This document shows, piece after piece, positions 24,310-33,430 of a DNA stretch of 64,000 nucleotides (the stretch's first letter is position 1; each line of letters opens with the position of its first letter). The position numbers and the translations under genes were made by a program. The stretch is from the NCBI RefSeq assembly GCF_011300875.1, contig NZ_CP049862.1:372001-436000 (forward strand). The letters run 5' to 3'. This stretch comes from Sanguibacter sp. HDW7. Its GTDB lineage: Bacteria > Actinomycetota > Actinomycetes > Actinomycetales > Cellulomonadaceae. The notes under the pieces were generated by a model. That model saw nothing but the letters and a program-made list of their open reading frames with translations, did no database searches and was not told where the DNA came from.

Positions 24310-25227
24310 ATGACGACGACGACCGCACCCGCCCGCCCGCGCCCCCGCCTGCGGACCAGCGTCACCCGGCCCGCACGGAGCGCGCGGCCCCGCCGCTCGC
24401 TGACGCTCACGCTGCTCACGAGCCTCGTGCTCCTCTACTCGCTCGTGCCCCTGTTCTGGCTCCTCATCAACGCGACGAAGAGCCAGACCGGCCTCCTGTC
24501 GTCCTTCGGGCTCTGGTTCGCCGACGACTTCGCGCTGTGGGACAACATCCGCACGACGCTCACGTACGACGGCGGCGTCTTCGTCCGCTGGTTCGCCAAC
24601 ACGGTGCTCTACGTCGTCGTCGGCGCCGGCGGCGCGACCTTCCTCGCGATCCTCGGCGGCTACGCGCTCGCCAAGTTCAGCTTCCCCGGCAAGCGTGGCG
24701 TCTTCGCCGTCGTCATCGGAGCGGTCGCGGTCCCCGGCACCGCGCTCGCCGTCCCGACGTTCCTCATGTTCTCGTCCATGGGCCTGACGAACACGCCCTG
24801 GGCAGTCATCATCCCGTCGCTCATCAGCCCGTTCGGCCTCTACCTCATGTGGACCTTCGCCGCCGAGGCGATCCCCACCGAGCTCATGGAAGCCGCGCGC
24901 GTCGACGGGGCGAGCGAGGCGCGCACGCTCTTCCAGGTGTGCATGCCGCTGCTCGCGCCCGGCATCGTCACGGTCCTGCTCTTCACCATGGTCGCGACCT
25001 GGAACAACTACTTCCTGCCGCTCATCATGCTCAAGGACCCCGACTGGTACCCGCTCACCCTCGGGCTCAACGCATGGAACGCCCAGGCGGCCACCGCCGG
25101 CGGCGAAGCCATCTTCCACCTCGTCATCACCGGCTCGGTGCTGACCATCCTCCCCCTGATCGCCGCGTTCCTGCTCCTGCAGCGCTACTGGCAGTCAGGT
25201 CTGGCAGCGGGATCCGTCAAGGAGTGA
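24310..25227 (+). CDS. ABC sugar importer permease (MalG/LacG type)
   Basis: 305 residues starting 2 bp after the previous stop. Six predicted membrane segments, EAA loop EAARVDGASEARTLFQVCMPLLAPG, and the family ending LLLQRYWQSGLAAGSVKE. It pairs with the upstream MalF-type subunit to form the channel of a CUT1 importer. A basic N-terminal tail of ~30 residues precedes helix 1. The next gene encodes the binding lipoprotein. Confidence 0.9.
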   Translation: MTTTTAPARPRPRLRTSVTRPARSARPRRSLTLTLLTSLVLLYSLVPLFWLLINATKSQTGLLSSFGLWFADDFALWDNIRTTLTYDGGVFVRWFANTVLYVVVGAGGATFLAILGGYALAKFSFPGKRGVFAVVIGAVAVPGTALAVPTFLMFSSMGLTNTPWAVIIPSLISPFGLYLMWTFAAEAIPTELMEAARVDGASEARTLFQVCMPLLAPGIVTVLLFTMVATWNNYFLPLIMLKDPDWYPLTLGLNAWNAQAATAGGEAIFHLVITGSVLTILPLIAAFLLLQRYWQSGLAAGSVKE

Positions 25228-25250
25228 CCCGCCGCCCGAGCACGACCCAT

Positions 25251-25277
25251 CACCACCACCTCCACCACCTCCACCAC
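25251..25277 (+). repeat. Short CACCACCTC-type tandem repeat
   Basis: About three near-perfect copies of the 9-mer CACCACCTC between the permease and binding-protein genes, just before the GAAGTGAGGA ribosome region. The segment has almost no guanine and should be unstructured in RNA. Confidence 0.5.
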
Positions 25278-25295
25278 GATGAAGTGAGGACCCTC

Positions 25296-26624
25296 ATGAC
25301 CGCACGTACCCCTCGTCGCCTCCTCGCGACGATCGCCGCGACGAGCGCGCTCGCGCTCGGCCTCGCGGCCTGCTCGAGCGGGACCGACGCCCCGCCCGCA
25401 GCGACGGGCGACCCGACGAGCGCCGTCGCGGCGGGCGGCTCGCTCACCGTCTGGGCCTGGGAGCCGACCCTCGCGAAGGTCGTCGAGGAGTTCACGGCCA
25501 AGAACCCCAACGTGAAGATCGACCTCGTCAACGCCGGCACGGGCAACGACCAGTACACGGCGCTCCAGAACGCGATCGCCGCAGGCTCGGGCGTCCCCGA
25601 CATCGCCCAGGTCGAGTACTACGCCATCCCGCAGTTCGCGCTCGGCAAGTCGCTCGCCGACGTCTCCGGCCTCGGCGCCTCGAAGCTCGACGGCACGTTC
25701 ACCCCCGGCCCGTGGAGCACCGTCAAGCAGGGCGACGGCATCTACGCCCTCCCCATGGACTCGGGCCCCATGGCGCTCTTCTACAACACCGAGGTGTTCG
25801 AGAAGCACGACATCGCCGTCCCGACGACGTGGACGGAGTACCTCGAGGCAGCTCGTGCGCTCAAGAAGGCCGACCCCAAGATCCGCATCGCCAACGACAC
25901 CGGTGACGCAGGCTTCACGACCTCGATGATCTGGCAGGCCGGCGGCAAGCCGTTCCAGGTCGACGGCACGAACGTCACGCTCGACCTCGCCGACGCCGGC
26001 ACGAAGAAGTTCACGGGCGTGTGGCAGCAGCTCATCTCCGAGGACCTCCTCGCTCCCGTCTCGAGCTGGTCCGACGAGTGGTACCAGGGCCTCGGCGACG
26101 GCAGCATCGCGACCCTGACGATCGGCGCCTGGATGCCGGCCAACCTCGAGTCCGGGGTCCCGGGCGGCAAGGGCAAGTGGCGCGTCGCGCCGATGCCGCA
26201 GTGGGAGGCGGGCGCGAAGGCGAGCGCCGAGAACGGCGGCTCCTCGCTCGCGGTCATGGAGGCCAGCAAGGACAAGGCCCTCGCGTACGCGTTCCTCGAG
26301 TACGCGCTCGCCGGCGACGGCGTCCAGACCCGCGTCGACCAGGGCAACTTCCCTGCCACCGTCGCGCACCTCGAGTCGGCCGACTTCCGTGGCTACGAGT
26401 CCGAGTACTTCGGCGGCCAGAAGATCAACGAGGTCCTCGCGGACTCCGCGGCGAACGTCGTCCAGGGATGGTCGTACCTGCCGTTCCAGGTGTACGCGAA
26501 CTCGATCTTCAACGACACCGTCGGCAAGGCCTACATCTCCGGCACGACGCTCGACGACGGCCTCGCGGCGTGGTCCGAGCAGCTTGTCGCCTACGGCAAC
26601 GACCAGGGCTTCAGCATGAAGTGA
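25296..26624 (+). CDS. Extracellular sugar-binding lipoprotein of the CUT1 importer
   Basis: 442 residues. Signal peptide with lipobox LGLAAC (Cys ~27), a Gly/Ala/Pro-rich linker, then the type 1 solute-binding fold (LTVWAWEPTLAKVVEEFTAKNPNVKIDLVNAG; DIAQVEYYAIPQF; ALPMDSGPMALFYNTEVFEKHDI; YLPFQVYANSIFNDTVGKAY). Anchored to the membrane outside the cell, it delivers sugar to the two permeases. The neighbouring GH42 enzyme and GalK/GalT suggest a galacto-oligosaccharide ligand. A perfect intercistronic hairpin follows the stop, as expected for a gene needing higher expression than its neighbours. Confidence 0.92.
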   Translation: MTARTPRRLLATIAATSALALGLAACSSGTDAPPAATGDPTSAVAAGGSLTVWAWEPTLAKVVEEFTAKNPNVKIDLVNAGTGNDQYTALQNAIAAGSGVPDIAQVEYYAIPQFALGKSLADVSGLGASKLDGTFTPGPWSTVKQGDGIYALPMDSGPMALFYNTEVFEKHDIAVPTTWTEYLEAARALKKADPKIRIANDTGDAGFTTSMIWQAGGKPFQVDGTNVTLDLADAGTKKFTGVWQQLISEDLLAPVSSWSDEWYQGLGDGSIATLTIGAWMPANLESGVPGGKGKWRVAPMPQWEAGAKASAENGGSSLAVMEASKDKALAYAFLEYALAGDGVQTRVDQGNFPATVAHLESADFRGYESEYFGGQKINEVLADSAANVVQGWSYLPFQVYANSIFNDTVGKAYISGTTLDDGLAAWSEQLVAYGNDQGFSMK

Positions 26625-26640
26625 CGGCCCCGAGCCCCCA

Positions 26641-26676
26641 GCCGTGCGCGGCCGACGACCGTCGGCCGCGCACGGC
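26641..26676 (+). terminator. Intercistronic hairpin after the sugar-binding protein gene
   Basis: A perfect 16-bp stem GCCGTGCGCGGCCGAC/GTCGGCCGCGCACGGC with a GACC loop, 16 bp past the stop and 61 bp before the GH42 gene. It may act as a leaky terminator or as a 3'-end stabiliser of the binding-protein mRNA. See the matching element at 40711. Confidence 0.7.
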
Positions 26677-26737
26677 GCGCACCCTGATCGACCCGCCGCG
26701 CCCCGCGGCACGCAGACCCAGAGAGGCGTCGTCACCG

Positions 26738-28861
26738 ATGTCGTCCACCATCACCGTCCCCGAGGCCCGTGCGCACGCGGCCGCTCCCGGCGCCGCACCG
26801 CACCGCTGGCTGCTGCCAACCCCGGCTCACCCGACGCCCCACATCTCCTTCGGAGCCGACTACAACCCCGACCAGTGGCCGAGCGAGGTCTGGGCCGAGG
26901 ACGTCGAGCTCATGCGTGAGGCCGGCGTGACGATCGTGTCGCTCGCGATCTTCTCGTGGGCACGGATCCAGACGGGCCCGGACACGTGGGACCTCGCGTG
27001 GCTCGACGAGGTCATGGACCTGCTCCACGCGGGCGGCATCCAGGTCGACCTCGCGACCGCGACGGCCTCCCCGCCGCCGTGGCTCACGACGCTTCACCCC
27101 GAGATCCTGCCCGTGACGCGCACGGGGGAGACCCTGTGGCCGGGCGCCCGCCAGCACTGGCGCCCCACGTCGCCGGTCTTCCGCGAGCACGCGCTCCGGC
27201 TCGTCGAGGTCATCGCCGAGCGCTACAAGGACCACCCCGCGCTCGTCGCGTGGCACGTGTCCAACGAGCTCGGCTGCCACAACGCCTACGACTTCTCCGA
27301 CGATGCCGCGGCGTCGTTCCGGACCTGGCTCGCCGACCGCTACGGCGACGTCGACGCGCTCAACGCCGCCTGGGGGACCGCCTTCTGGTCGCAGCGGTAC
27401 ACGAGCCTCGACGAGGTCCTGCCGCCGCGCCTCGCCGCGTCCTACCCCAACCCGACGCAGCAGCTCGACTTCAAGCGCTTCTCGTCCGACGCGCTCCAGG
27501 GATACCTGCGGGCCGAGCGCGAGATCCTCGCGCGGATCACGCCGGGCATCCCCGTGACGACGAACTTCATGGTCATGGGCGAGACCTCGGCGCAGGACTA
27601 CCCCGCCTGGGCGTCCGACGTCGACTTCGTCTCCAACGACCACTACGTCCACCCCGGCCCGCAGGCGCACGCCGAGCTGAGCTTCTCCGCGTCCTTCACG
27701 GGCAAGATCGCGGGCCGGCGCCCGTGGTACCTCATGGAGCACTCGACGAGCGCCGTCAACTGGCAGCCCGTCAACGTCGCCAAGCGTGCGGGCGAGATGG
27801 TCCGGGACTCCCTCACGCACGTCGCCCACGGCGCCGACGCCGTCTGCTACTTCCAGTGGCGGCAGTCCGTCGCGGGCGCCGAGAAGTACCACTCGGGCAT
27901 GGTGCCGCACGCGGGACGCGACTCCCGGCTCTTCCGCGAGGTCGTGCGGCTCGGGCGCACGCTCGAGGCGCTCGCGCCCGTCGCGGGCAGCACGCAGCTG
28001 CCGGCGCGCGTCGCGATCCTCCAGGACCACGACTCGTGGTGGACGAGCGAGCTCGACTCCCACCCGACGCAGCTCCTGCGCTACCGGCAGGAGGCGCTCG
28101 ACTGGTTCGCCGCGCTGCGTGACCTCGGGGTCCGCGCCGACGTCGTGCCCGCCGGGACCGACCTCGACCCCTACGACGTCGTCGTCGCACCCGTCCTCCA
28201 CGTCGTGCCGGACGCCCTGCGCACCCGGCTCGAGGCGGTCGTCGCGCGCGGCGGTCACCTCGTCGCGACCTACTTCTCGGGCATCGTCGACGCCGACGAC
28301 CACGTGCTCGCGGGCGGCTACCCGGGCGCCCTGCGGGACCTGCTCGGCGTGCGCGTCGAGGAGTTCTCGCCCCTGCTCGACGGCAGCGTGGTGACGCTCT
28401 CCGACGGCGGCACGGGCACGCTGTGGTCCGAGCCGGTCGACGTCGTCGGCCCGGACGTCGACGTTCTCGTCACCTACACGTCGGGCGACGTCGCGGGAGG
28501 GCCCGCGGTCACGCGGCGCACCCACGCGGGGGGCGGCTCTGCGACGTACGTCTCGACGCGGCTCGGCCAGGCGGGCGTCGTCAGCCTGCTCGGGCGGCTG
28601 CTGCCGCTCCTCGACGTGACGAGCGAGCTCCCTGCGTCCCTGCGTGGCCGTGTCGAGCTCGTGGTCCGTGCGCACGACGACGTCGAGCTGTGGTTCCTCG
28701 TCAACCTCACCGACGACGACGTCGCGCTCGACGCCGACGGTTCGCCGCTGGTCGAGGGGGAGCACCTGCTCGACGGCTCGAGCGACCCGACGACCGGAGC
28801 CCGACCGACGCACCTCGCGCCGCGCGCGGTGACGGTCCTGCGCCGCCCCCGCCGAAGCTGA
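26738..28861 (+). CDS. Beta-galactosidase, glycoside hydrolase family 42
   Basis: 707 residues, cytoplasmic. The TIM barrel (~35-400) holds FGADYNPDQWP, the acid/base E177 in HVSNELG and the nucleophile E334 in YLMEHSTS. The trimerisation domain (~410-620) contains ILQDHDSWW and GGHLVATYFSGIVD. The small C-terminal beta domain (~630-700) ends WFLVNLTDDDVAL. It cleaves beta-galactosides brought in by the upstream importer. The released galactose could enter GalK and GalT encoded about 6 kb away. Alpha-L-arabinopyranosidase side activity is known in the family. Confidence 0.95.
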   Translation: MSSTITVPEARAHAAAPGAAPHRWLLPTPAHPTPHISFGADYNPDQWPSEVWAEDVELMREAGVTIVSLAIFSWARIQTGPDTWDLAWLDEVMDLLHAGGIQVDLATATASPPPWLTTLHPEILPVTRTGETLWPGARQHWRPTSPVFREHALRLVEVIAERYKDHPALVAWHVSNELGCHNAYDFSDDAAASFRTWLADRYGDVDALNAAWGTAFWSQRYTSLDEVLPPRLAASYPNPTQQLDFKRFSSDALQGYLRAEREILARITPGIPVTTNFMVMGETSAQDYPAWASDVDFVSNDHYVHPGPQAHAELSFSASFTGKIAGRRPWYLMEHSTSAVNWQPVNVAKRAGEMVRDSLTHVAHGADAVCYFQWRQSVAGAEKYHSGMVPHAGRDSRLFREVVRLGRTLEALAPVAGSTQLPARVAILQDHDSWWTSELDSHPTQLLRYRQEALDWFAALRDLGVRADVVPAGTDLDPYDVVVAPVLHVVPDALRTRLEAVVARGGHLVATYFSGIVDADDHVLAGGYPGALRDLLGVRVEEFSPLLDGSVVTLSDGGTGTLWSEPVDVVGPDVDVLVTYTSGDVAGGPAVTRRTHAGGGSATYVSTRLGQAGVVSLLGRLLPLLDVTSELPASLRGRVELVVRAHDDVELWFLVNLTDDDVALDADGSPLVEGEHLLDGSSDPTTGARPTHLAPRAVTVLRRPRRS

Positions 28862-28868
28862 GGCTCCG

Positions 28869-28906
28869 CGCGAGGTCGCTGCCGGGGACCCGGCAGCGAC
28901 CTCGCG
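28869..28906 (+). terminator. Terminator of the galactoside operon
   Basis: A perfect ~17-bp stem CGCGAGGTCGCTGCCGG/CCGGCAGCGACCTCGCG around a 4-nt loop, 8 bp after the GH42 stop. Confidence 0.85.
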
Positions 28907-29040
28907 TCCGAGGGGACGCACGCACGTCACGCCTGTGGCGAACACGGGCATCCGGGGGCCGCCCGGCTGGTTAGAGTCGAAGCGGTCAGACCTGCGCGCC
29001 GAACCCGGCGCGGGTGTACGCCGCTCGTGAGGAGCAGCTG

Positions 29041-31608
29041 ATGTTCGAGAGATTTACCGACCGGGCCCGCCGGGTGGTCGTCCTCGCCCAGGAAGAGGCG
29101 CGGATGCTCAACCACAACTACATCGGGACCGAGCACATCCTGCTCGGGCTCATCCACGAGGGTGAGGGTGTCGCCGCGAAGGCGCTCGAGTCCCTCAACA
29201 TCTCGCTCGATGCGGTGCGCTCCCAGGTCACCGAGATCATCGGCGAGGGCCAGCAGGCGCCGAGCGGGCACATCCCGTTCACCCCCCGCGCCAAGAAGGT
29301 CCTCGAGCTCTCGCTGCGCGAGGCCCTCCAGCTCGGCCACAACTACATCGGCACCGAGCACATCCTGCTCGGCCTCATCCGCGAGGGCGAGGGCGTCGCC
29401 GCCCAGGTCCTCACGAAGCTCGGCGCGGACCTCAACCGCGTGCGCCAGCAGGTCATCCAGCTGCTCTCGGGCTACCAGGGCAAGGAGCCCGTCGCGTCCG
29501 GCGCCCCCGCCGAGGCCACCCCTGCCGGCTCGGCCGTGCTCGACCAGTTCGGCCGCAACCTCACGCAGGCGGCCCGCGAGGGCAAGCTCGACCCCGTCAT
29601 CGGCCGCTCGAAGGAGATCGAGCGCGTCATGCAGGTCCTGTCGCGCCGCACCAAGAACAACCCCGTCCTCATCGGCGAGCCCGGCGTCGGCAAGACCGCC
29701 GTCGTCGAGGGCCTCTCGCAGGACATCGTCCGTGGCGACGTCCCCGAGACGCTCAAGGACAAGCAGCTCTACACGCTCGACCTCGGCGCGCTCGTCGCCG
29801 GCTCGCGCTACCGCGGCGACTTCGAGGAGCGCCTCAAGAAGGTCCTCAAGGAGATCCGCACGCGCGGCGACATCATTCTCTTCATCGACGAGATCCACAC
29901 GCTCGTCGGCGCGGGTGCCGCCGAGGGTGCGATCGACGCGGCCTCGATCCTCAAGCCGATGCTCGCCCGCGGCGAGCTCCAGACGATCGGCGCGACGACC
30001 CTCGACGAGTACCGCAAGCACATCGAGAAGGACGCCGCGCTCGAGCGCCGCTTCCAGCCGATCCAGGTCGCCGAGCCGACGCTCGAGCACGCGATCGAGA
30101 TCCTCAAGGGCCTGCGCGACCGCTACGAGGCGCACCACCGCGTGTCCATCACGGACGGCGCGCTGGTCGCCGCCGCGACCCTCGCGGACCGCTACGTCAA
30201 CGACCGCTTCCTCCCGGACAAGGCCATCGACCTCGTCGACGAGGCCGGCGCGCGCCTGCGCATCCGTCGCATGACGGCGCCGCCGGAGCTGCGTGAGCTG
30301 GACGAGGAGATCGCCCAGGCGCGTCGCGACAAGGAGTCCGCGATCGACGAGCAGGACTTCGAGAAGGCCGCCGCCCTGCGCGACACCGAGAAGCAGCTCC
30401 AGGGACGCCGCGTCGAGCGCGAGAAGCAGTGGAAGTCGGGCGACCTCGACACCGTTGCTGAGGTGGACGAGGACCTCATCGCCGAGGTGCTCGCGCAGTC
30501 CACCGGCATCCCGGTGTTCAAGCTCACCGAGACCGAGTCCGCGCGCCTCCTCAACATGGAGGACGAGCTCCACAAGCGCGTCGTCGGCCAGAACACCGCC
30601 ATCAAGGCGATCTCGCAGGCCATCCGCCGCACGCGTGCCGGCCTCAAGGACCCCAAGCGTCCCGGCGGGTCGTTCATCTTCGCCGGGCCCACGGGCGTCG
30701 GCAAGACCGAGCTCGCCAAGGCGCTCGCCGAGTTCCTCTTCGGCGACGAGGACGCGCTCATCCAGCTCGACATGTCGGAGTTCAGCGAGAAGCACACCGT
30801 CTCGCGCCTCTTCGGTTCGCCCCCCGGGTACGTCGGCTACGACGAGGGCGGCCAGCTCACCGAGAAGGTCCGTCGCCGTCCGTTCTCCGTCGTCCTCTTC
30901 GACGAGGTCGAGAAGGCGCACGCCGACATCTTCAACTCGCTGCTGCAGATCCTCGAGGACGGTCGCCTCACCGACTCCCAGGGTCGCGTGGTCGACTTCA
31001 AGAACACGATCATCATCATGACGACCAACCTCGGCACGCGGGACATCGCGAAGGGCGTCCTCACGGGCTTCTCCGCGACCGGTGCGCTCTCGACCGACTA
31101 CGAGCGCATGAAGAGCAAGGTCAACGACGAGCTCAAGCAGCACTTCCGTCCCGAGTTCCTCAACCGCGTCGACGACATCGTCGTGTTCCCGCAGCTCTCG
31201 CAGGAGGAGATCGTCAGGATCGTCGACCTCATGGTCGCCCGTCTCGACAAGCGCCTGCGTGCCAAGGACATGTCGATCGAGCTCACCGACGCGGCCAAGG
31301 CGCTCCTCGCGGAGCGCGGCTACGACCCGGTGCTCGGTGCGCGTCCGCTGCGCCGCGCGATCCAGCGCGACATCGAGGACGTCCTGTCCGAGAAGATCCT
31401 CTTCGGCGACGTGCACGCGGGTCAGACGATCCTCGTCGACGCCGCGGGCGAGGGGCCGCTCGGGGAGTTCACGTTCACGGGCACGGACCGCGGTTCGCTC
31501 CCGGCGGTCGACGCCGTGGTGACGATCGAGCCGCTCACGTCGCGCGCGACGACGCTCCCGTCGTCGACGGGCGGCGGCGATGGCGGCCTGCGGCAGGCCG
31601 GCGCCTGA
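29041..31608 (+). CDS. clpC: ATP-dependent Clp protease ATP-binding subunit ClpC
   Basis: 855 residues. Two ClpN repeats (~1-145), AAA domain 1 with GEPGVGKT (Walker A) and [12 protein letters not shown] (Walker B), a middle domain with a UVR-like segment ([32 protein letters not shown]), AAA domain 2 with GPTGVGKT and LFDEVEKAH, and a C-terminal D2-small domain. It unfolds substrates for the ClpP peptidase and is generally essential in actinobacteria. The start ATGTTCGAGAGATT has GAGGAG 7 nt upstream. The C-terminal tail is Gly-rich. A very strong terminator follows. Confidence 0.97.
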   Translation: MFERFTDRARRVVVLAQEEARMLNHNYIGTEHILLGLIHEGEGVAAKALESLNISLDAVRSQVTEIIGEGQQAPSGHIPFTPRAKKVLELSLREALQLGHNYIGTEHILLGLIREGEGVAAQVLTKLGADLNRVRQQVIQLLSGYQGKEPVASGAPAEATPAGSAVLDQFGRNLTQAAREGKLDPVIGRSKEIERVMQVLSRRTKNNPVLIGEPGVGKTAVVEGLSQDIVRGDVPETLKDKQLYTLDLGALVAGSRYRGDFEERLKKVLKEIRTRGDIILFIDEIHTLVGAGAAEGAIDAASILKPMLARGELQTIGATTLDEYRKHIEKDAALERRFQPIQVAEPTLEHAIEILKGLRDRYEAHHRVSITDGALVAAATLADRYVNDRFLPDKAIDLVDEAGARLRIRRMTAPPELRELDEEIAQARRDKESAIDEQDFEKAAALRDTEKQLQGRRVEREKQWKSGDLDTVAEVDEDLIAEVLAQSTGIPVFKLTETESARLLNMEDELHKRVVGQNTAIKAISQAIRRTRAGLKDPKRPGGSFIFAGPTGVGKTELAKALAEFLFGDEDALIQLDMSEFSEKHTVSRLFGSPPGYVGYDEGGQLTEKVRRRPFSVVLFDEVEKAHADIFNSLLQILEDGRLTDSQGRVVDFKNTIIIMTTNLGTRDIAKGVLTGFSATGALSTDYERMKSKVNDELKQHFRPEFLNRVDDIVVFPQLSQEEIVRIVDLMVARLDKRLRAKDMSIELTDAAKALLAERGYDPVLGARPLRRAIQRDIEDVLSEKILFGDVHAGQTILVDAAGEGPLGEFTFTGTDRGSLPAVDAVVTIEPLTSRATTLPSSTGGGDGGLRQAGA

Positions 31609-31622
31609 CGCCACCGCACAGC

Positions 31623-31668
31623 AACGGCTGAGGCCTCCCACCCCGCGGGGTGGGAGGCCTCAGCCGTT
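31623..31668. terminator. Terminator between clpC and the convergent hydrolase gene
   Basis: A perfect ~21-bp palindrome (AACGGCTGAGGCCTCCCACCCC with its complement) beginning 15 bp after the clpC stop and ending 20 bp before the minus-strand gene's stop. It can serve both. Confidence 0.88.
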
Positions 31669-31687
31669 CGTGCGTGCGGGTGCGTCG

Positions 31688-32521
31688 TCAGCGCGCGTCG
31701 GCCACCGCGAGGGCCTCGTCGAGGATCGCGAGGAACTGCGCTCGACGATCGCGGCGCACGCAGTGGCCTGCGCCCTCGACGACGAGGACCTCGCCGCGGC
31801 CGGCGATCGTCTCCTCGGCGCGCTCGGCGAGCTCGGCAGGCACGACCGAGCCGTGCTCGGGGGTGCCGAGCACGACGGTCGTCGTGAACTCGCCCGTGGG
31901 GGCGAGGTGGGCGAGCTCGGCGACGCGGTCGCCCTCGTCCCAGCCCTGGGCGAGGTCGATGACGCGCGGGTCGACCTGGAGCTTCGACTCGGCCCAGGGT
32001 GCGACCTCGTCGGCGGGCCAGCCGGGGTTCTCCGTGAGCGCCTGGCGGACGAGCTGTGCGTAGGAGCTCGACCGCAGCGTGCGGACCCAGGCGGCGAGCT
32101 CGCCGTGCGTGCCGGCCTCGATGGCCCACGCGGGGTCCTCGAGGACGAGGCCGCGCAGGAGGGCGGGGGCGCGGACGGCGAGGTCCTGCGCGACGAGCCC
32201 GCCGAGGGAGTGCCCGACGACGAGCGTGGGGCGCTGCGCGACCTGGCGGACGACGACGGCGAGGTCGTCGGCCGCGGCCTTGATCGTGAAGAGGGCGTCG
32301 GGCAGGGGGGACTCGCCGTGGCCGCGGAGGTCCGTGACGATCGTCAGGCGGTCGGTGGCGAGGTGCTCGACGACTCCGGGCCAGCAGGCGGCCGAGTCGG
32401 CGAGGCCGTGGAGGAGGACGACGGGGGTGAGGGGGGACGTCGGGGGTCCGTAGGCGGCCCAGGTCACGTGCCCGAGGTGCCCCGAGCCGGCCTCGACGAC
32501 GCCGTAGTTGAGTGCTGCCAC
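31688..32521 (-). CDS. Alpha/beta hydrolase
   Basis: 277 residues from the GTG at 32521, with AGAGG 5 nt upstream. Oxyanion segment VLLHGLADSAACWPGVVEHL (~36-55), DLRGHGES (~66-73), nucleophile elbow VVGHSLGGLVAQ (Ser ~101) and catalytic histidine in VEGAGHCVRRD near the C-terminus. The classical triad appears complete, in contrast to the hydrolase at 7696. Resembles esterase/haloperoxidase-like proteins. Substrate cannot be given. An in-frame upstream extension (PRHAEAQ) has no convincing start codon. Confidence 0.85.
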   Translation of the reverse strand: MAALNYGVVEAGSGHLGHVTWAAYGPPTSPLTPVVLLHGLADSAACWPGVVEHLATDRLTIVTDLRGHGESPLPDALFTIKAAADDLAVVVRQVAQRPTLVVGHSLGGLVAQDLAVRAPALLRGLVLEDPAWAIEAGTHGELAAWVRTLRSSSYAQLVRQALTENPGWPADEVAPWAESKLQVDPRVIDLAQGWDEGDRVAELAHLAPTGEFTTTVVLGTPEHGSVVPAELAERAEETIAGRGEVLVVEGAGHCVRRDRRAQFLAILDEALAVADAR

Positions 32522-32641
32522 CTGTGCCTCTGCATGTCTTGGGACCCGTCCTCGGGCCCAGGCCAGCCTATCGGCTCGCGGGTGCGGGGAGGCCCGCGCG
32601 GGGGTGTTGTTTGATGTTCGCTTCTGTGAGATTCTGAGTGC

Positions 32642-33430
32642 ATGCTTGCGCACCAGAGGCAGGAGCACCTGCTGAGCCGCGTCACGGCCGACGGAGCCGT
32701 CCGGGTCGCCGACGTCGCCGCCGAGCTCGACGTCTCCGAGATGACCGTCCGGCGCGACATCGCTGCGCTCGCCGAGACCGGTCTTCTGCGCCGCGTCCAC
32801 GGCGGGGCCGTCCTCGCCCGCCCGACGGCCCTCGAGCCCACCTTCACCGCGAAGACCGAGCTCGCCCGCGAGGCCAAGACCGCGATCGCCCGCGCCGCCG
32901 CCGACATCGTCGGCCCCGGCGCCTCCGTCGCACTCTCCGCCGGCACGACGACCCACCTCTGCGCCCTCGAGCTCGTCGCCCGTCACCGCACCGACCTCAC
33001 CGTCGTCACGAACTCCGCCCCCGTCGCCGAGGCCTTCGGCAGCGCCCCCGGCGAGCGCCCCGAGGTCGTCCTCACGGGAGGCAGCCTCACCCCCTCCCGC
33101 GCGCTCGTCGGCCCGCTCGCCGTCGCCGCCCTCGCGACGCTCCGCGTCGACGTCCTCCTCCTCGGCGTCCACGGCCTCGACGCCGACGCAGGCCTCACGA
33201 CCCCCAACCTCCTCGAGGCCGAGACCAACCGCGCGCTCCTGAGGTCCGCCGGCCGCGTCGTCGTCGTCACCGACTCCTCCTCCTGGGGGACCGTCGGCCT
33301 CGGACGCTTCGGCGGCCTCGACGACATCGACGTCCTCGTCACCGACGAGTCCCTCCCCGCAGCAGCCCGCGCCGCCGTCCACGACGCGGGCGTCCACCTC
33401 ACGCTCGTCCCCACGACCCAGGAGTCATGA
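32642..33430 (+). CDS. DeoR/GlpR family regulator of the gal operon
   Basis: 262 residues. N-terminal DeoR helix-turn-helix (RQEHLLSRVTADGAVRVADVAAELDVSEMTVRRDIAALAETGLLRRVHGG, ~6-55) and a C-terminal sugar-phosphate-binding DeoRC domain (ALSAGTTTHLCALEL, VVTNSAPVAEAF, VVVVTDSSSWG). It is the first gene of an operon with galT (overlap ATGA) and galK (overlap), so it is probably an autoregulating repressor responding to galactose 1-phosphate or a related ester. The ATG at 32642 appears to follow a GAGATT-type -10 element closely and may be leaderless. Confidence 0.9.
   Translation: MLAHQRQEHLLSRVTADGAVRVADVAAELDVSEMTVRRDIAALAETGLLRRVHGGAVLARPTALEPTFTAKTELAREAKTAIARAAADIVGPGASVALSAGTTTHLCALELVARHRTDLTVVTNSAPVAEAFGSAPGERPEVVLTGGSLTPSRALVGPLAVAALATLRVDVLLLGVHGLDADAGLTTPNLLEAETNRALLRSAGRVVVVTDSSSWGTVGLGRFGGLDDIDVLVTDESLPAAARAAVHDAGVHLTLVPTTQES

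Noticed and set aside
25227-25296. HHHLHHLHH-like peptide encoded by the repeat between permease and binding-protein genes
   Set aside because: It is only a read-through of a non-coding spacer in another frame. It has no start or ribosome site, so the repeat was annotated as DNA/RNA instead.
28927-31641. 904-codon open frame antisense to clpC
   Set aside because: Composition is dominated by Asp, Leu, Val and Arg repeats created by the ClpC codon pattern; no recognisable domain.
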